Shown here in pieces: positions 32,344-40,100 of a stretch of 43,982 bases of DNA. This DNA comes from Ruminiclostridium sp. GTDB taxonomy: Bacteria > Bacillota > Clostridia > Oscillospirales > Ruminococcaceae. Every line of letters starts with the position of its first letter. Within the stretch, counting starts at the first letter, position 1. The translations under genes were made by a program, and so were the position numbers. Below the pieces are notes generated by a model. It was not told where the DNA came from, did not search any database, and worked only from the letters and a program-made list of their open reading frames with translations. The stretch lies in NCBI GenBank assembly GCA_017395555.1, contig JAFPUE010000012.1, positions 1 through 43,982 on the forward strand, read 5' to 3'.

Positions 32344-34179
32344 CTGAAAACACGCTTTTCCCGTACAGACATTCACTCCGCAACCGGCGCACTTCTCGCG
32401 GCAGTTCGGCGTTGTCTGCGCCTCATGCGCGCGCTTGTTCTCGCGGATAAAAAAGTCCTTCGTTATCAGCAGATCCATGTGATCCCACGGGAGTATCTCA
32501 TCGTACTCGCGGCGGCGGTTCGCGTAAAACGCCGGGTCAATGCCGCATTCCTTGAATGCTTCCATCCACTTGTCATAATGGTAATACTCCGTCCAGCCGT
32601 CGAGCTTGCACCCCTTCTTCCACGCAGTATATATCACCTGCGACAGCCGCCTGTCACCGCGGGCAAGCGCCGCTTCAAGGTATGTTACGTCAAAATGCGA
32701 ACGGCTGACCTGCACCTTTTTGACGTTTATAACTTCCATTAAGTGCTTCTGGCGCTCACGGATAACGTCCTCGGTGGGCTGCGGCTCGAACTGGAACGGC
32801 GTAAAGGGCTTCGGAATGAATGTCGAGAGCGAAACCGATATCTTTATGCCCTTTCCCTTCGGGCGCGACGGCAGCGAGTAGTACATATCTATTATGCGCT
32901 GACAGAGCTCCGCGATACCCTCTATATCCTCCGTCGTCTCCGTCGGCAGACCGAGCATAAAGTACAGCTTCACTGCCGTGTAGCCGCCCTCAAACGCTAT
33001 CCGGCAGCCATTCATTATGTTCTCCTCGGTTATGTTCTTGTTTATAACGTCGCGCAGGCGTTGTGTACCCGCTTCCGGCGCAAACGTAAGCCCGCTCTTG
33101 CGCACGCTTTTTATACGGTTCAGAAGCTCCTCGCTGAATCTGTCTATACGCATCGACGGCAGCGAAAGGTTCACACGAGCCGCGTCGCTGTAATCCGCGA
33201 GACAGGCGAGCATCTTCTCTATCTCGCTGTGATCGCTCGTGCTCAGCGACGTGAGCGATACCTCGTCATAGCCCGTGGTCTCGCAGACCGAGACGGTCTC
33301 TCTTTTTATGGTATCCACCGTTTTCTCGCGGAACGGGCGGTAAAAATATCCCGCCTGACAGAACCGACAGCCCCTTATGCAGCCGCGTAGAACCTCCACG
33401 ACGGCTCTGTCGTGTACGATCTCCGAAAACGGCACAACGAACGTTTCCGGGTAGTAGGTGTTGTCGAAATCCGAGATTATGCGCTTTCTTACCTTTGCCG
33501 GAGCGCCTTCGAGCGGCGTTACGCTCTTTATCGTGCAGTCCTCGTTGTACTGCACGTCATACAGCGACGGGACGTAGATACCCTCTATCTGCGCCGCACG
33601 AACAAGGAACTCGTGCTTGCTGACGCCCTCCGCCTTACAGCGTTCGAGCAGCCGCATAAGCTCGATGTTGACCTCCTCACCCTCACCGAGTATGCACAGA
33701 TCGACAAAATCCGCGATAGGCTCGGCATTGCAGCAGCACGGACCTCCCGCGCAGACTATCGGTGTGAGATCATGCCTGTCTTTCGAGAACACAGGCAGTC
33801 CCGCAAGATCGAGCATTGCGAGGATATTCGAGAACGAAAGCTCGTATTGCAGCGTAAAGCCGATGATATCCGCAGTCTTTATCGGTTCGAGGCTCTCCAG
33901 CCCGTACAGCAGGATATCGTTCTTTCGCATCTGCTCTTCCATATCCGGGAGCGGCATAAACACGCGCTCGCACAGAAACTCCGGGACTTCGTTGATGAGC
34001 GAGTATAATATCTTCATGCCGAGGTGCGACATTCCTATGTCATAGGTGTCGGGAAAACAGAACGCGAACCGCATTTTCACGTCCGCGGGCTCCTTTTCGA
34101 CGGAATTCGGCTCGCCGCCGATATACCGCGACGGCTTCTGCACCTTCAGCAGTATCCTGTCCAGCTTGTCCTTGTACAT
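32341..34179 (-). CDS. TIGR03960-type B12-binding radical-SAM protein
   Basis: This 612-aa protein has an N-terminal B12-binding-like domain and a radical-SAM domain whose cluster motif is GCIRGCRFCQAG (Cys267, Cys271, Cys274). A C-terminal Cys set (CREKCAGCGVNVCTGKACF) suggests an added cluster. The family is paired with DUF2344 and its reaction is not established. The ATG at 34179 has AAAGGACG ahead; the open frame runs another 50 codons upstream but only through repeat sequence, so that extension is rejected. Its promoter lies in the end of the M50 gene. Confidence 0.93.
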   Translation of the reverse strand: MYKDKLDRILLKVQKPSRYIGGEPNSVEKEPADVKMRFAFCFPDTYDIGMSHLGMKILYSLINEVPEFLCERVFMPLPDMEEQMRKNDILLYGLESLEPIKTADIIGFTLQYELSFSNILAMLDLAGLPVFSKDRHDLTPIVCAGGPCCCNAEPIADFVDLCILGEGEEVNIELMRLLERCKAEGVSKHEFLVRAAQIEGIYVPSLYDVQYNEDCTIKSVTPLEGAPAKVRKRIISDFDNTYYPETFVVPFSEIVHDRAVVEVLRGCIRGCRFCQAGYFYRPFREKTVDTIKRETVSVCETTGYDEVSLTSLSTSDHSEIEKMLACLADYSDAARVNLSLPSMRIDRFSEELLNRIKSVRKSGLTFAPEAGTQRLRDVINKNITEENIMNGCRIAFEGGYTAVKLYFMLGLPTETTEDIEGIAELCQRIIDMYYSLPSRPKGKGIKISVSLSTFIPKPFTPFQFEPQPTEDVIRERQKHLMEVINVKKVQVSRSHFDVTYLEAALARGDRRLSQVIYTAWKKGCKLDGWTEYYHYDKWMEAFKECGIDPAFYANRRREYDEILPWDHMDLLITKDFFIRENKRAHEAQTTPNCREKCAGCGVNVCTGKACFQ

Positions 34180-34195
34180 TTTACGTCCTTTCAGA

Positions 34196-34244
34196 GAGGG
34201 TTTTAGAGAGATTTTGAGAGATTTTATAGATGGGGCTCTGCCCC
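34196..34244. repeat. TCTCAAAATCTCTCT / GCAGAGCCCC repeat, copy 2
   Basis: Inverted relative to the copy at 271-306. It includes the GGGGC-TCT-GCCCC hairpin (34232-34244) and leads directly into the CAACCCCCTTTAAAAAGGG repeat at 34253. It forms part of the leader of the radical-SAM gene. Confidence 0.6.
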
Positions 34245-34252
34245 AAACCCCG

Positions 34253-34303
34253 CAACCCCCTTTAAAAAGGGGGTTGATCCCTAAACCTGATCCCGTTACA
34301 CGG
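34253..34303. repeat. CAACCCCCTTTAAAAAGGG dispersed repeat, copy 1
   Basis: A perfect 11-bp stem CAACCCCCTTT/AAAGGGGGTTG is followed by ATCCCTAAACCTGATC and CCGT-TAC-ACGG. The same order of elements occurs at 43714-43766. Both copies are intergenic and close to other repeats. This copy lies in the leader of the radical-SAM gene. Confidence 0.75.
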
Positions 34304-34355
34304 AGACACGATGATCTCTTCGCTGTCAATGGGTCTTTGTTTATATGCTATTTTT

Positions 34356-34384
34356 ATTATACTATATTTTTTCGAGAATTTCAA
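34356..34384 (-). promoter_or_regulatory. Sigma-A-type promoter for the radical-SAM/DUF2344 operon
   Basis: On the minus strand TTGAAA (34379-34384), 17-bp spacer, TATAAT (34356-34361). The -35 lies within the last codons of the SpoIVFB-like gene. The predicted leader of about 170 nt includes two repeat elements with strong hairpins. Confidence 0.75.
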
Positions 34385-34943
34385 CCGCAAAAATGTAAAA
34401 GAAGAAAATCAGCGCGGAAATATTCAGCCAGCCCGAGAATACAAGAAAGACCGCAGCCGGAAGCACCGCCGCGGTCACCGCCTTTTCGCATACCGACGAA
34501 TACCTTGCCGCCTTCTCCGGCGGGAACGCCCGTATCAGCGCCTTGTCCAGCATCAGCTTCCCGTCGAGCTCGCCGAACGGCAGCAGATTGAACGCCGCAT
34601 TCAGCAGGTTTATCACCCCGAACAGCCGCAGCTCCCTGCTCTCCCACGGGATAAGGAAAAAAACGCAGAAAAGCAGGACATTCACTGCACAGCCCGCAGC
34701 TGCGGCAGGAAAGCTCATACTTCCGCCGACAATGTGCATACCGCCGCCGTAAAGCCGTACCCGCTCCGGCGGACGGTTTTCGGCAAGCATGACCGCGAGA
34801 TGCCCAAGCTCGTGCATCAGGCACGACAGCATACACAAAATCGCCGTCCCGCCCCGGTCAATGCAGATCATGAAGCCCAGCACCGCGAAAAACGAGAATC
34901 CCGCTTCAAGCCTTATTTGAAAAGCTCCGCGATGTTCACGCAT
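34362..34943 (-). CDS. SpoIVFB-like M50 site-2 membrane protease
   Basis: This ~193-aa membrane protein has the zinc motif HELGH within CMLSCLMHELGHLAVML, and the second metal motif NLLPFGELDGK (family NxxPxxxLDG), so it should be an intramembrane metalloprotease. Several membrane segments surround these. In sporulating bacteria SpoIVFB cuts pro-sigma-K; the BofA-like and single-pass genes directly upstream fit that role. It ends near residue 193 without the C-terminal CBS domain of Bacillus SpoIVFB, as do many clostridial homologues. The start is uncertain (ATG at 34943, 34985 or a more upstream codon); the chosen one overlaps the upstream gene by 31 bp. Confidence 0.85.
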   Translation of the reverse strand: MREHRGAFQIRLEAGFSFFAVLGFMICIDRGGTAILCMLSCLMHELGHLAVMLAENRPPERVRLYGGGMHIVGGSMSFPAAAAGCAVNVLLFCVFFLIPWESRELRLFGVINLLNAAFNLLPFGELDGKLMLDKALIRAFPPEKAARYSSVCEKAVTAAVLPAAVFLVFSGWLNISALIFFFYIFAVEILEKI

Positions 34944-35239
34944 ACCTGCTTCACTTCTTCCCCGCCGAATTTCAGCCCCGCCCATAATGCCGCTGCCGCC
35001 GCGCACGAGACAGCAAGCTGCACGAGGACTGTTCCACCGAAGCTCATGTTCCTTCTCCGGCTTGTCCCGCGAAACCTTACCCGCGGCAGCTCATACCCGT
35101 TCTCTGCCGGGAGATACACGAGCGGTTCTTTATCCGTGCGCGGCTTCTCCGCCGTGACCGGAGCGGCTTTCTCCGCCGGCTTTTCCGCTGCCGGGACCTC
35201 CGTCGGCGCTTCGCCGTATGTCATTACCTTTACTGTCAC
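34913..35239 (-). CDS. Single-pass membrane protein in SpoIVFA position
   Basis: This 108-aa protein has a Pro/Ala/Glu-rich cytoplasmic N-terminus (residues 1-60), a positive cluster (RGTSRRR), one membrane segment (about 68-90), and a short 18-residue end. It sits between bofA-like and spoIVFB-like genes, the place of SpoIVFA, but it lacks the extracytoplasmic LytM/M23 domain that SpoIVFA has. No sequence similarity can be shown by eye. The GTG start overlaps the bofA stop by 4 bp with GGAGGTGCGAT ahead. Confidence 0.68.
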   Translation of the reverse strand: MTVKVMTYGEAPTEVPAAEKPAEKAAPVTAEKPRTDKEPLVYLPAENGYELPRVRFRGTSRRRNMSFGGTVLVQLAVSCAAAAALWAGLKFGGEEVKQVCVNIAELFK

Positions 35240-35490
35240 ATCGCACCTCCGGATAAAGCCGTCTCAATAACCATATGCAGCACCGTCCCCGGTACTCCGA
35301 GCACCACCGAAAGCGCGGTATTGTACGGTGTAAGCGTTCCCGGACCGCCGCCGGAATATATCTGCGACGCGGCAAGGCTCAATACGCCCGATGCCGCGTT
35401 GAAGAACGCGTACAGCTTCGGGTGAGCCGTTCTCCCGTAAAGCACCGCCATTATCACCGCAATGACGCAGACCGCCGTGATCTCTGCCAT
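35236..35490 (-). CDS. bofA: BofA-like pro-sigma-K processing inhibitor
   Basis: This 84-aa protein has two hydrophobic segments and the family stretch LTPYNTALSVVLGVPGTVLHMVI near the C-terminus. BofA blocks SpoIVFB in the forespore membrane until a signal releases it. A DUF2508 (YaaL) gene lies upstream, as in Bacillus yaaL-bofA. The genes overlap by 37 bp. GGAGGAAATGAACTGAT precedes the ATG. Confidence 0.87.
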   Translation of the reverse strand: MAEITAVCVIAVIMAVLYGRTAHPKLYAFFNAASGVLSLAASQIYSGGGPGTLTPYNTALSVVLGVPGTVLHMVIETALSGGAM

Positions 35491-35690
35491 ATCAGTTCAT
35501 TTCCTCCCATATCCGTTTCCTTTGCTTTTGCCAGCAGCGCATCATACCGCAGCATAAGCGCCCTGTGCTCATAAATGAGCGCTTCCGTCTCGGTTTCGTC
35601 CTCCGAGAGATCGAAAAGCTGCTCGTTCTTGTAAAGCATAGCGTCCAGCCGTTCAAGCTCCGCTATAAGTCTGTCCCGTTCGCTGTCCAC
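35454..35690 (-). CDS. DUF2508 (YaaL-like) protein
   Basis: This 78-aa protein (from VDSERDRLIAELERLDAMLYKNEQLFDLSEDETETEALIYEHRALMLRYDALL) matches the DUF2508/YaaL family by pattern and by its place next to bofA. It is helical, acidic and cytoplasmic. The GTG at 35690 is preceded by AAGGCGGTGAT and fits family length. An ATG at 35825 has an excellent GGAGGCGGTCA ahead and would add 45 residues across a strong hairpin; that longer form cannot be excluded. Confidence 0.78.
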   Translation of the reverse strand: MDSERDRLIAELERLDAMLYKNEQLFDLSEDETETEALIYEHRALMLRYDALLAKAKETDMGGNELIWQRSRRSASLR

Positions 35691-35765
35691 GGTATCACCG
35701 CCTTGCCGTACTTTCACTAATAGATATGCGGACAGCTCCCTGAGTATGACAGAAACGCGCAGACA

Positions 35766-35803
35766 AGGAAAAACGGCAGACAGCTGCAGATTAACAGCCG
35801 ACT
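35766..35803. other. Hairpin in the DUF2508 leader
   Basis: CGGCAGACAGCTG / CAGCCGACTGCCG with an 8-base loop and two mismatches. It lies between the two possible DUF2508 starts (35825 and 35690). It could be a translation-control element or chance. Confidence 0.45.
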
Positions 35804-35883
35804 GCCGGAAAGAAATATATGACATTGACCGCCTCCGTGCGGATATGAAGGGCTTATTAAAAGCAATATCAAGCAAAGAGTGA

Positions 35884-36093
35884 TCAGAGATAAATAATGA
35901 CCTTTGGAGGCAGCTTTCCGTCCGGTCCGATCCTGTTCCAGATACGCAGGCTGTCTTCCGGCACGCCGTATCCCGCGGCTATGCTTTCAAGTGTGTCATG
36001 CGCTCTGACTGTATGGTAAACGGTTCTGGTACCTCCGGTCACCTTTTCCATATCCTTATCCGAGACCCTTACGATCTTCTCATTATCTTCCAT
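35884..36093 (-). CDS. LysM peptide with double-glycine leader
   Basis: This 69-aa peptide begins MEDNEKIVRVSDKDMEKVTGGT. The leader VSDKDMEKVTGG (GG at residues 20-21) matches the double-glycine type removed by peptidase-containing ABC exporters. The remaining ~47 residues form a LysM domain (TVYHTVRAHDTLESIAAGYGV, then LRIWNRIGPDGKLPPKVIIYL) that would bind peptidoglycan or chitin-like glycan. There is no bacteriocin-like hydrophobic or Cys-rich core and no exporter nearby. AAGGAGGTGCTCAAT precedes the ATG at 36093; a GTG three codons earlier is rejected. A small cell-wall-targeted peptide is the best guess. Confidence 0.82.
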   Translation of the reverse strand: MEDNEKIVRVSDKDMEKVTGGTRTVYHTVRAHDTLESIAAGYGVPEDSLRIWNRIGPDGKLPPKVIIYL

Positions 36094-36102
36094 ATTGAGC
36101 AC

Positions 36103-36272
36103 CTCCTTCCGTTTTTTGCTTTCAATTATTTATACGAAGAAAATCTGTATGTGGCAGCATACAAATCTGACAAAAAAGTGAATTTTTTTGCCGTAAAACA
36201 GTGCTAAGTCACAATATAACATATCTCCCACCTTCAAAAAGCGGGTGAGAGATACTGAAAACAATATCATAT
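36103..36272. other. Gap upstream of LysM peptide, no gene seen
   Basis: About 170 bp, AT-rich. It holds an imperfect hairpin ATCTCCCACC / GGGTGAGAGAT (about 36222-36253) but no U tract after it. Possible -10 TATAAA lies near 36133 on the minus strand without a good -35, so the LysM promoter is not resolved. Confidence 0.4.
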
Positions 36273-36495
36273 GGGTACCTCTAAAAACCGCTTTGAAAAG
36301 AGAAAATGAGATAATTGTGCCGAGAGCAAGGAAAGGCTCCGAAAGCGTGCCGGCGCACGGTGAGCAGACCCGACGCTCACTGTAGGAAACAGTGACTTGC
36401 AGCCCCAAACGCGCAAGGATGCGCGAATCAAGGCTGCAAAGAGCTATACGGCGCAAGCAGCTCTTTTTCTTTCAAATGGGTTTTTATAGGTTCCC
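36273..36495. mobile_element. Structured inverted-repeat element (MITE-like), copy 1
   Basis: Ends are inverted: GGGTACCTCTAAAAACCGCT on the left and, on the other strand from the right end, GGGAACCTATAAAAACCCAT, with similarity continuing for about 35 bases. The inside is non-coding and folds into several stems: GAGC/GCTC (36324-36339), CGTGC/GCACG (36346-36359), GTGAGC/GCTCAC (36360-36380), TCACTG/CAGTGA (36377-36395, excludes the previous stem), and TTGCAGCC/GGCTGCAA (36397-36439) with inner CGCGC/GCGCG. AT flanks both ends. A second copy starts at 43844. It ends about 5 bases from the upp stop. Confidence 0.75.
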
Positions 36496-36500
36496 ATCTG

Positions 36501-37130
36501 TTATTTCGTACCGAAAATGCGGTCACCGGCATCTCCGAGACCGGGAACGATATAAGCGTCCTCGTTGAGCCGCTTGTCGAGACTGCCGATATAGATGTCG
36601 ATATCCGGGTGCGCATTGCGCAGCTTTTCAAGTCCCTCGGGCGCGGCGATTATGCACATAAAGCGTATATCGCGGCAGCCGAGGTTTTTCAGCAGATCGA
36701 CTGCCTGCACTGCGGAACCGCCCGTAGCAAGCATCGGGTCGGTAATTACCGCCACACGCTCGTCCATATGCTCCGGAAGGTTGCAGTAGTATTCGCACGG
36801 CTCATGCGTCACCTCGTCGCGCTTGAGCCCGATATGCCCCACCTTTGCGGACGGGATTATCTCAAGCACGCCGTTCATCATTCCGAGCCCCGCACGCAGT
36901 ATCGGCACTATCACCGGCTTTCTTCCGGAAAGCACGCGCTCCTCCGTCTCCGCTACCGGCGTTTTTATCTTCACGGACACCGTTGGCATCTCCCTGAAGA
37001 CCTCATAAGCAAGAAGCATGGCTATCTCACCCGCGATAAGGCGGAAATCCCTTGTTCCCGTTCTCTCGTCGCGCAGCACCGCGATCTTGTGGCTTATGAG
37101 TGCGTGATCCGCAATAAATGTCTTACCCAT
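36501..37130 (-). CDS. upp: Uracil phosphoribosyltransferase
   Basis: This 209-aa enzyme turns uracil and PRPP into UMP in pyrimidine salvage. PRPP is bound by DPMLATGGSAV near residues 131-141, and IVPGLGDAGDRIFGTK is the uracil-binding C-terminus. The N-terminus HALISHKIAVLRDERTGTRDFR is typical. It lies 21 bp after purL, likely cotranscribed, linking purine synthesis and pyrimidine salvage. A mobile-type repeat ends a few bases past its stop and may form its 3' mRNA end. Confidence 0.97.
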   Translation of the reverse strand: MGKTFIADHALISHKIAVLRDERTGTRDFRLIAGEIAMLLAYEVFREMPTVSVKIKTPVAETEERVLSGRKPVIVPILRAGLGMMNGVLEIIPSAKVGHIGLKRDEVTHEPCEYYCNLPEHMDERVAVITDPMLATGGSAVQAVDLLKNLGCRDIRFMCIIAAPEGLEKLRNAHPDIDIYIGSLDKRLNEDAYIVPGLGDAGDRIFGTK

Positions 37131-37151
37131 TTTTCCTCTCCATTTTGCCGC

Positions 37152-40100
37152 TTACGAGTAATACTGTATTCCGCTCTTGAACAGCGGCTGATCCTTGATG
37201 CCGTCAACGTTTGTGCAGCAGTCGTCGGTTATTCTCTCGCTGTGACCCATTTTGCCGAGCACTCGTCCGTCGGGCGAAATTATACCCTCGATCGCGAACA
37301 TCGAGCTGTTCGGGTTGTAGCGCAGATCCATTGTCGGGTTGCCGTCGAGGTCAACGTACTGCGTAGCCACCTGTCCGTTTGCGATCAGCTTCTTTATAAC
37401 GTCCTCGTCCGCAACGAAGCGTCCCTCACCGTGAGAGATCGGTATCGTGAAGATATCGCCCACCTTGCAGTTCATCAGCCACGGGCTCTTGTCGGTGCAG
37501 ATACGGGTGCGAACAAGCTGGGACTGGTGGCGGCCGATCTTGTTGAATGTGAGCGTCGGGCTCTCCGCGGTAAGCGGAACTATCTCTCCGAGCGGAACAA
37601 GTCCGAGCTTGATGAGTGACTGGAAGCCGTTGCAGATACCGAGCATAAGTCCGTCGCGGTGATAGAGCATATCGTTCACCGCTTCCTTCACCTTCGGGTT
37701 GCGGAAGAAGGCATTGATGAACTTGCCGGAGCCCTCGGGCTCGTCACCGCCGCTGAAGCCGCCGGGAACCGCAATTATCTGGCTCCGGGAGATCAGCCTT
37801 GCGAACTCCTCGACAGATTCCTCGACAGCGGAAGCGTCAAGGTTCTTTATCACGAATATCGTAGATTCGCCGCCCTCGCGTCTGAACGCCTCAGCCATGT
37901 CGTACTCACCGTTGGTTCCGGGGAATGCGGGAATGAGCACGCGCGGCTTTGCGGTCTTGTTCGCGGGTGCGCAGGCAAACTGCGTATTTGTTATCGTTTC
38001 TATCTTTTCGGGTGTGTCGTAGTGCTTTACGCTGTCTCTGAATATCGGTTCGAGCACCGCGTCCCACTTCTTTTCGAGCGCCGCGATATCGAGCACGGTA
38101 TTTCCGCAGGTGATCTTATACTCGTCCGTGGTCTCACCGATAAGCTCGAAGCCGTCAAGCTCTCCGGAGGCTTCGACAATGAACGCGCCGTAGTGCATAC
38201 CGAACAGCTTGTCGTCGTCAAGATCGTTCAGCTTCGCGCCAATGCGGTTTCCGAGCGACATCTTGAACACGCCCTCGGCAAGTCCGCCGTGCGCGAGTGA
38301 CCACACCGCGGCAGCCTTTCCGTCGGCTATCGCATTTTCCACCTTCGAAAATACGTCCTTTACGCTGTCAAAGTCGGGAAGTCCGTTTTCGTCGTACTTC
38401 GGAGCGATATAATACAGCTTGTCGAACGGGATCTTGAACTCCGCGCTTATGATTTTGTCCGCCTTGCCCATTCCGACAGCGAACGAAACGAGCGTCGGGG
38501 GTACATCTATATGCTCGAATGTGCCGCTCATGGAGTCCTTGCCGCCTATGGAGCCTATGCCGAGCGCCTTCTGTGCCTTATACGCGCCGAGAAGTGCGGA
38601 GAACGGCTTGCCCCAGCGCTTGGGATCTCCCTGTGTTCTCTCGAAGTATTCCTGGAATGTCAGCCAGCACTCGCCGCTCTTACCGCCTGCGGCTACCAGC
38701 TTCGCTACGCTCTCGACTACCGCGAGCACAGCGCCGTGATATGGGGACTGTACGGCAACCGCCGGGTCATAGCCCCATGCCATTATCGACGCGGCCTTCG
38801 TGTCGGCACCGAGCACCGGTATCTTCGCCGCCATTGCCTGAACGGGGGTCTGCTGGGTCTTGCCGGAGAACGGCATAAGCACCGTTGCCGCGCCTACCGT
38901 TGAGTCGAAGCGCTGCACGAGAGCGCGCTGCGAGCAGACATTGAGATCGGTAACGAGCTTTTCCCAGTCTTCTGTTGTATTTTTAAGCTCCGACTTGTAG
39001 GAGACCTTCGCGTCGGGGACTTCTATATCCGTGTGCTTTTCGGCACCGTTGGAATTGAGGAACTCACGCGAGATATTGCATATCGTCTTTCCGTTCCAGT
39101 TCATCACAAGGCGCGGCTCAGCCTCGACTACCGCAACGGGTGTCGCTTCAAGGTTCTCGTCGCCCGCGAGAGCAATGAACTTGTCAACGTCGTTCTTGTC
39201 AACGACAACCGCCATTCTTTCCTGCGACTCGGAGATAGCGAGCTCCGTGCCGTCAAGTCCGGCGTACTTCTTCGGAACGGCATTGAGGTCTATCGTCAGG
39301 CCGTCCGCAAGCTCACCGATAGCGACGGAAACACCGCCCGCGCCGAAGTCGTTGCAGCGCTTGATGAGCACGGTAGCCTCACGGCGGCGGAAAAGGCGCT
39401 GGAGCTTACGCTCGATAGGCGCGTTACCCTTCTGTACCTCCGCACCGCAGCTTTCGAGAGACTGCACGCTGTGAGATTTCGACGAGCCTGTTGCTCCGCC
39501 GCAGCCGTCACGTCCGGTTCTTCCGCCGAGCAGTATAATAACATCGCCTGGAGCAGGTCTTTCTCTGCGCACATGGTCAGCGGGAGCTGCGGCAATTACC
39601 GCGCCTATTTCCATACGCTTCGCCATATAGCCGGGGTGATATATTTCCGCGACATGACCGGTTGCAAGACCGATCTGGTTGCCGTAGGAGGAATATCCCG
39701 CGGCGGCGGTGGTGGTTATCTTACGGGGCGGGAGCTTGCCCTTTATCGTCTTGTCAACGGGCAGCAGCGGATCCGATGCGCCGGTGACACGCATAGCCTG
39801 ATAAACATAGGAGCGTCCGGACAGCGGATCGCGGATAGCTCCGCCGAGGCAGGTTGCCGCGCCGCCGAACGGCTCGATCTCTGTCGGGTGGTTGTGTGTC
39901 TCATTCTTGAACATCAGCAGCCAGTCTTCGTCCTTGCCGTCAACATCTACCTTGATCTTTACCGAGCAGGCGTTGATCTCCTCGCTCTCGTCGAGGTGTT
40001 TCAGAATACCGTCGGCTTTGAGCTTCTTAGCGGCGAGCGTTGCGATATCCATAAGGCATATCGGCTTGCCTGTCCTGCCGAGAGCTTCGCGGTCCAGCTT

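Noticed and set aside
34180..34329. A 50-residue N-terminal extension of the radical-SAM protein
   Set aside because: The extension is translated repeat sequence and lies upstream of a good ribosome site for the ATG at 34179.
36273..36495. A tRNA or known riboswitch inside the repeat element
   Set aside because: No cloverleaf, anticodon arm or recognised aptamer core could be drawn; the stems are simple hairpins.
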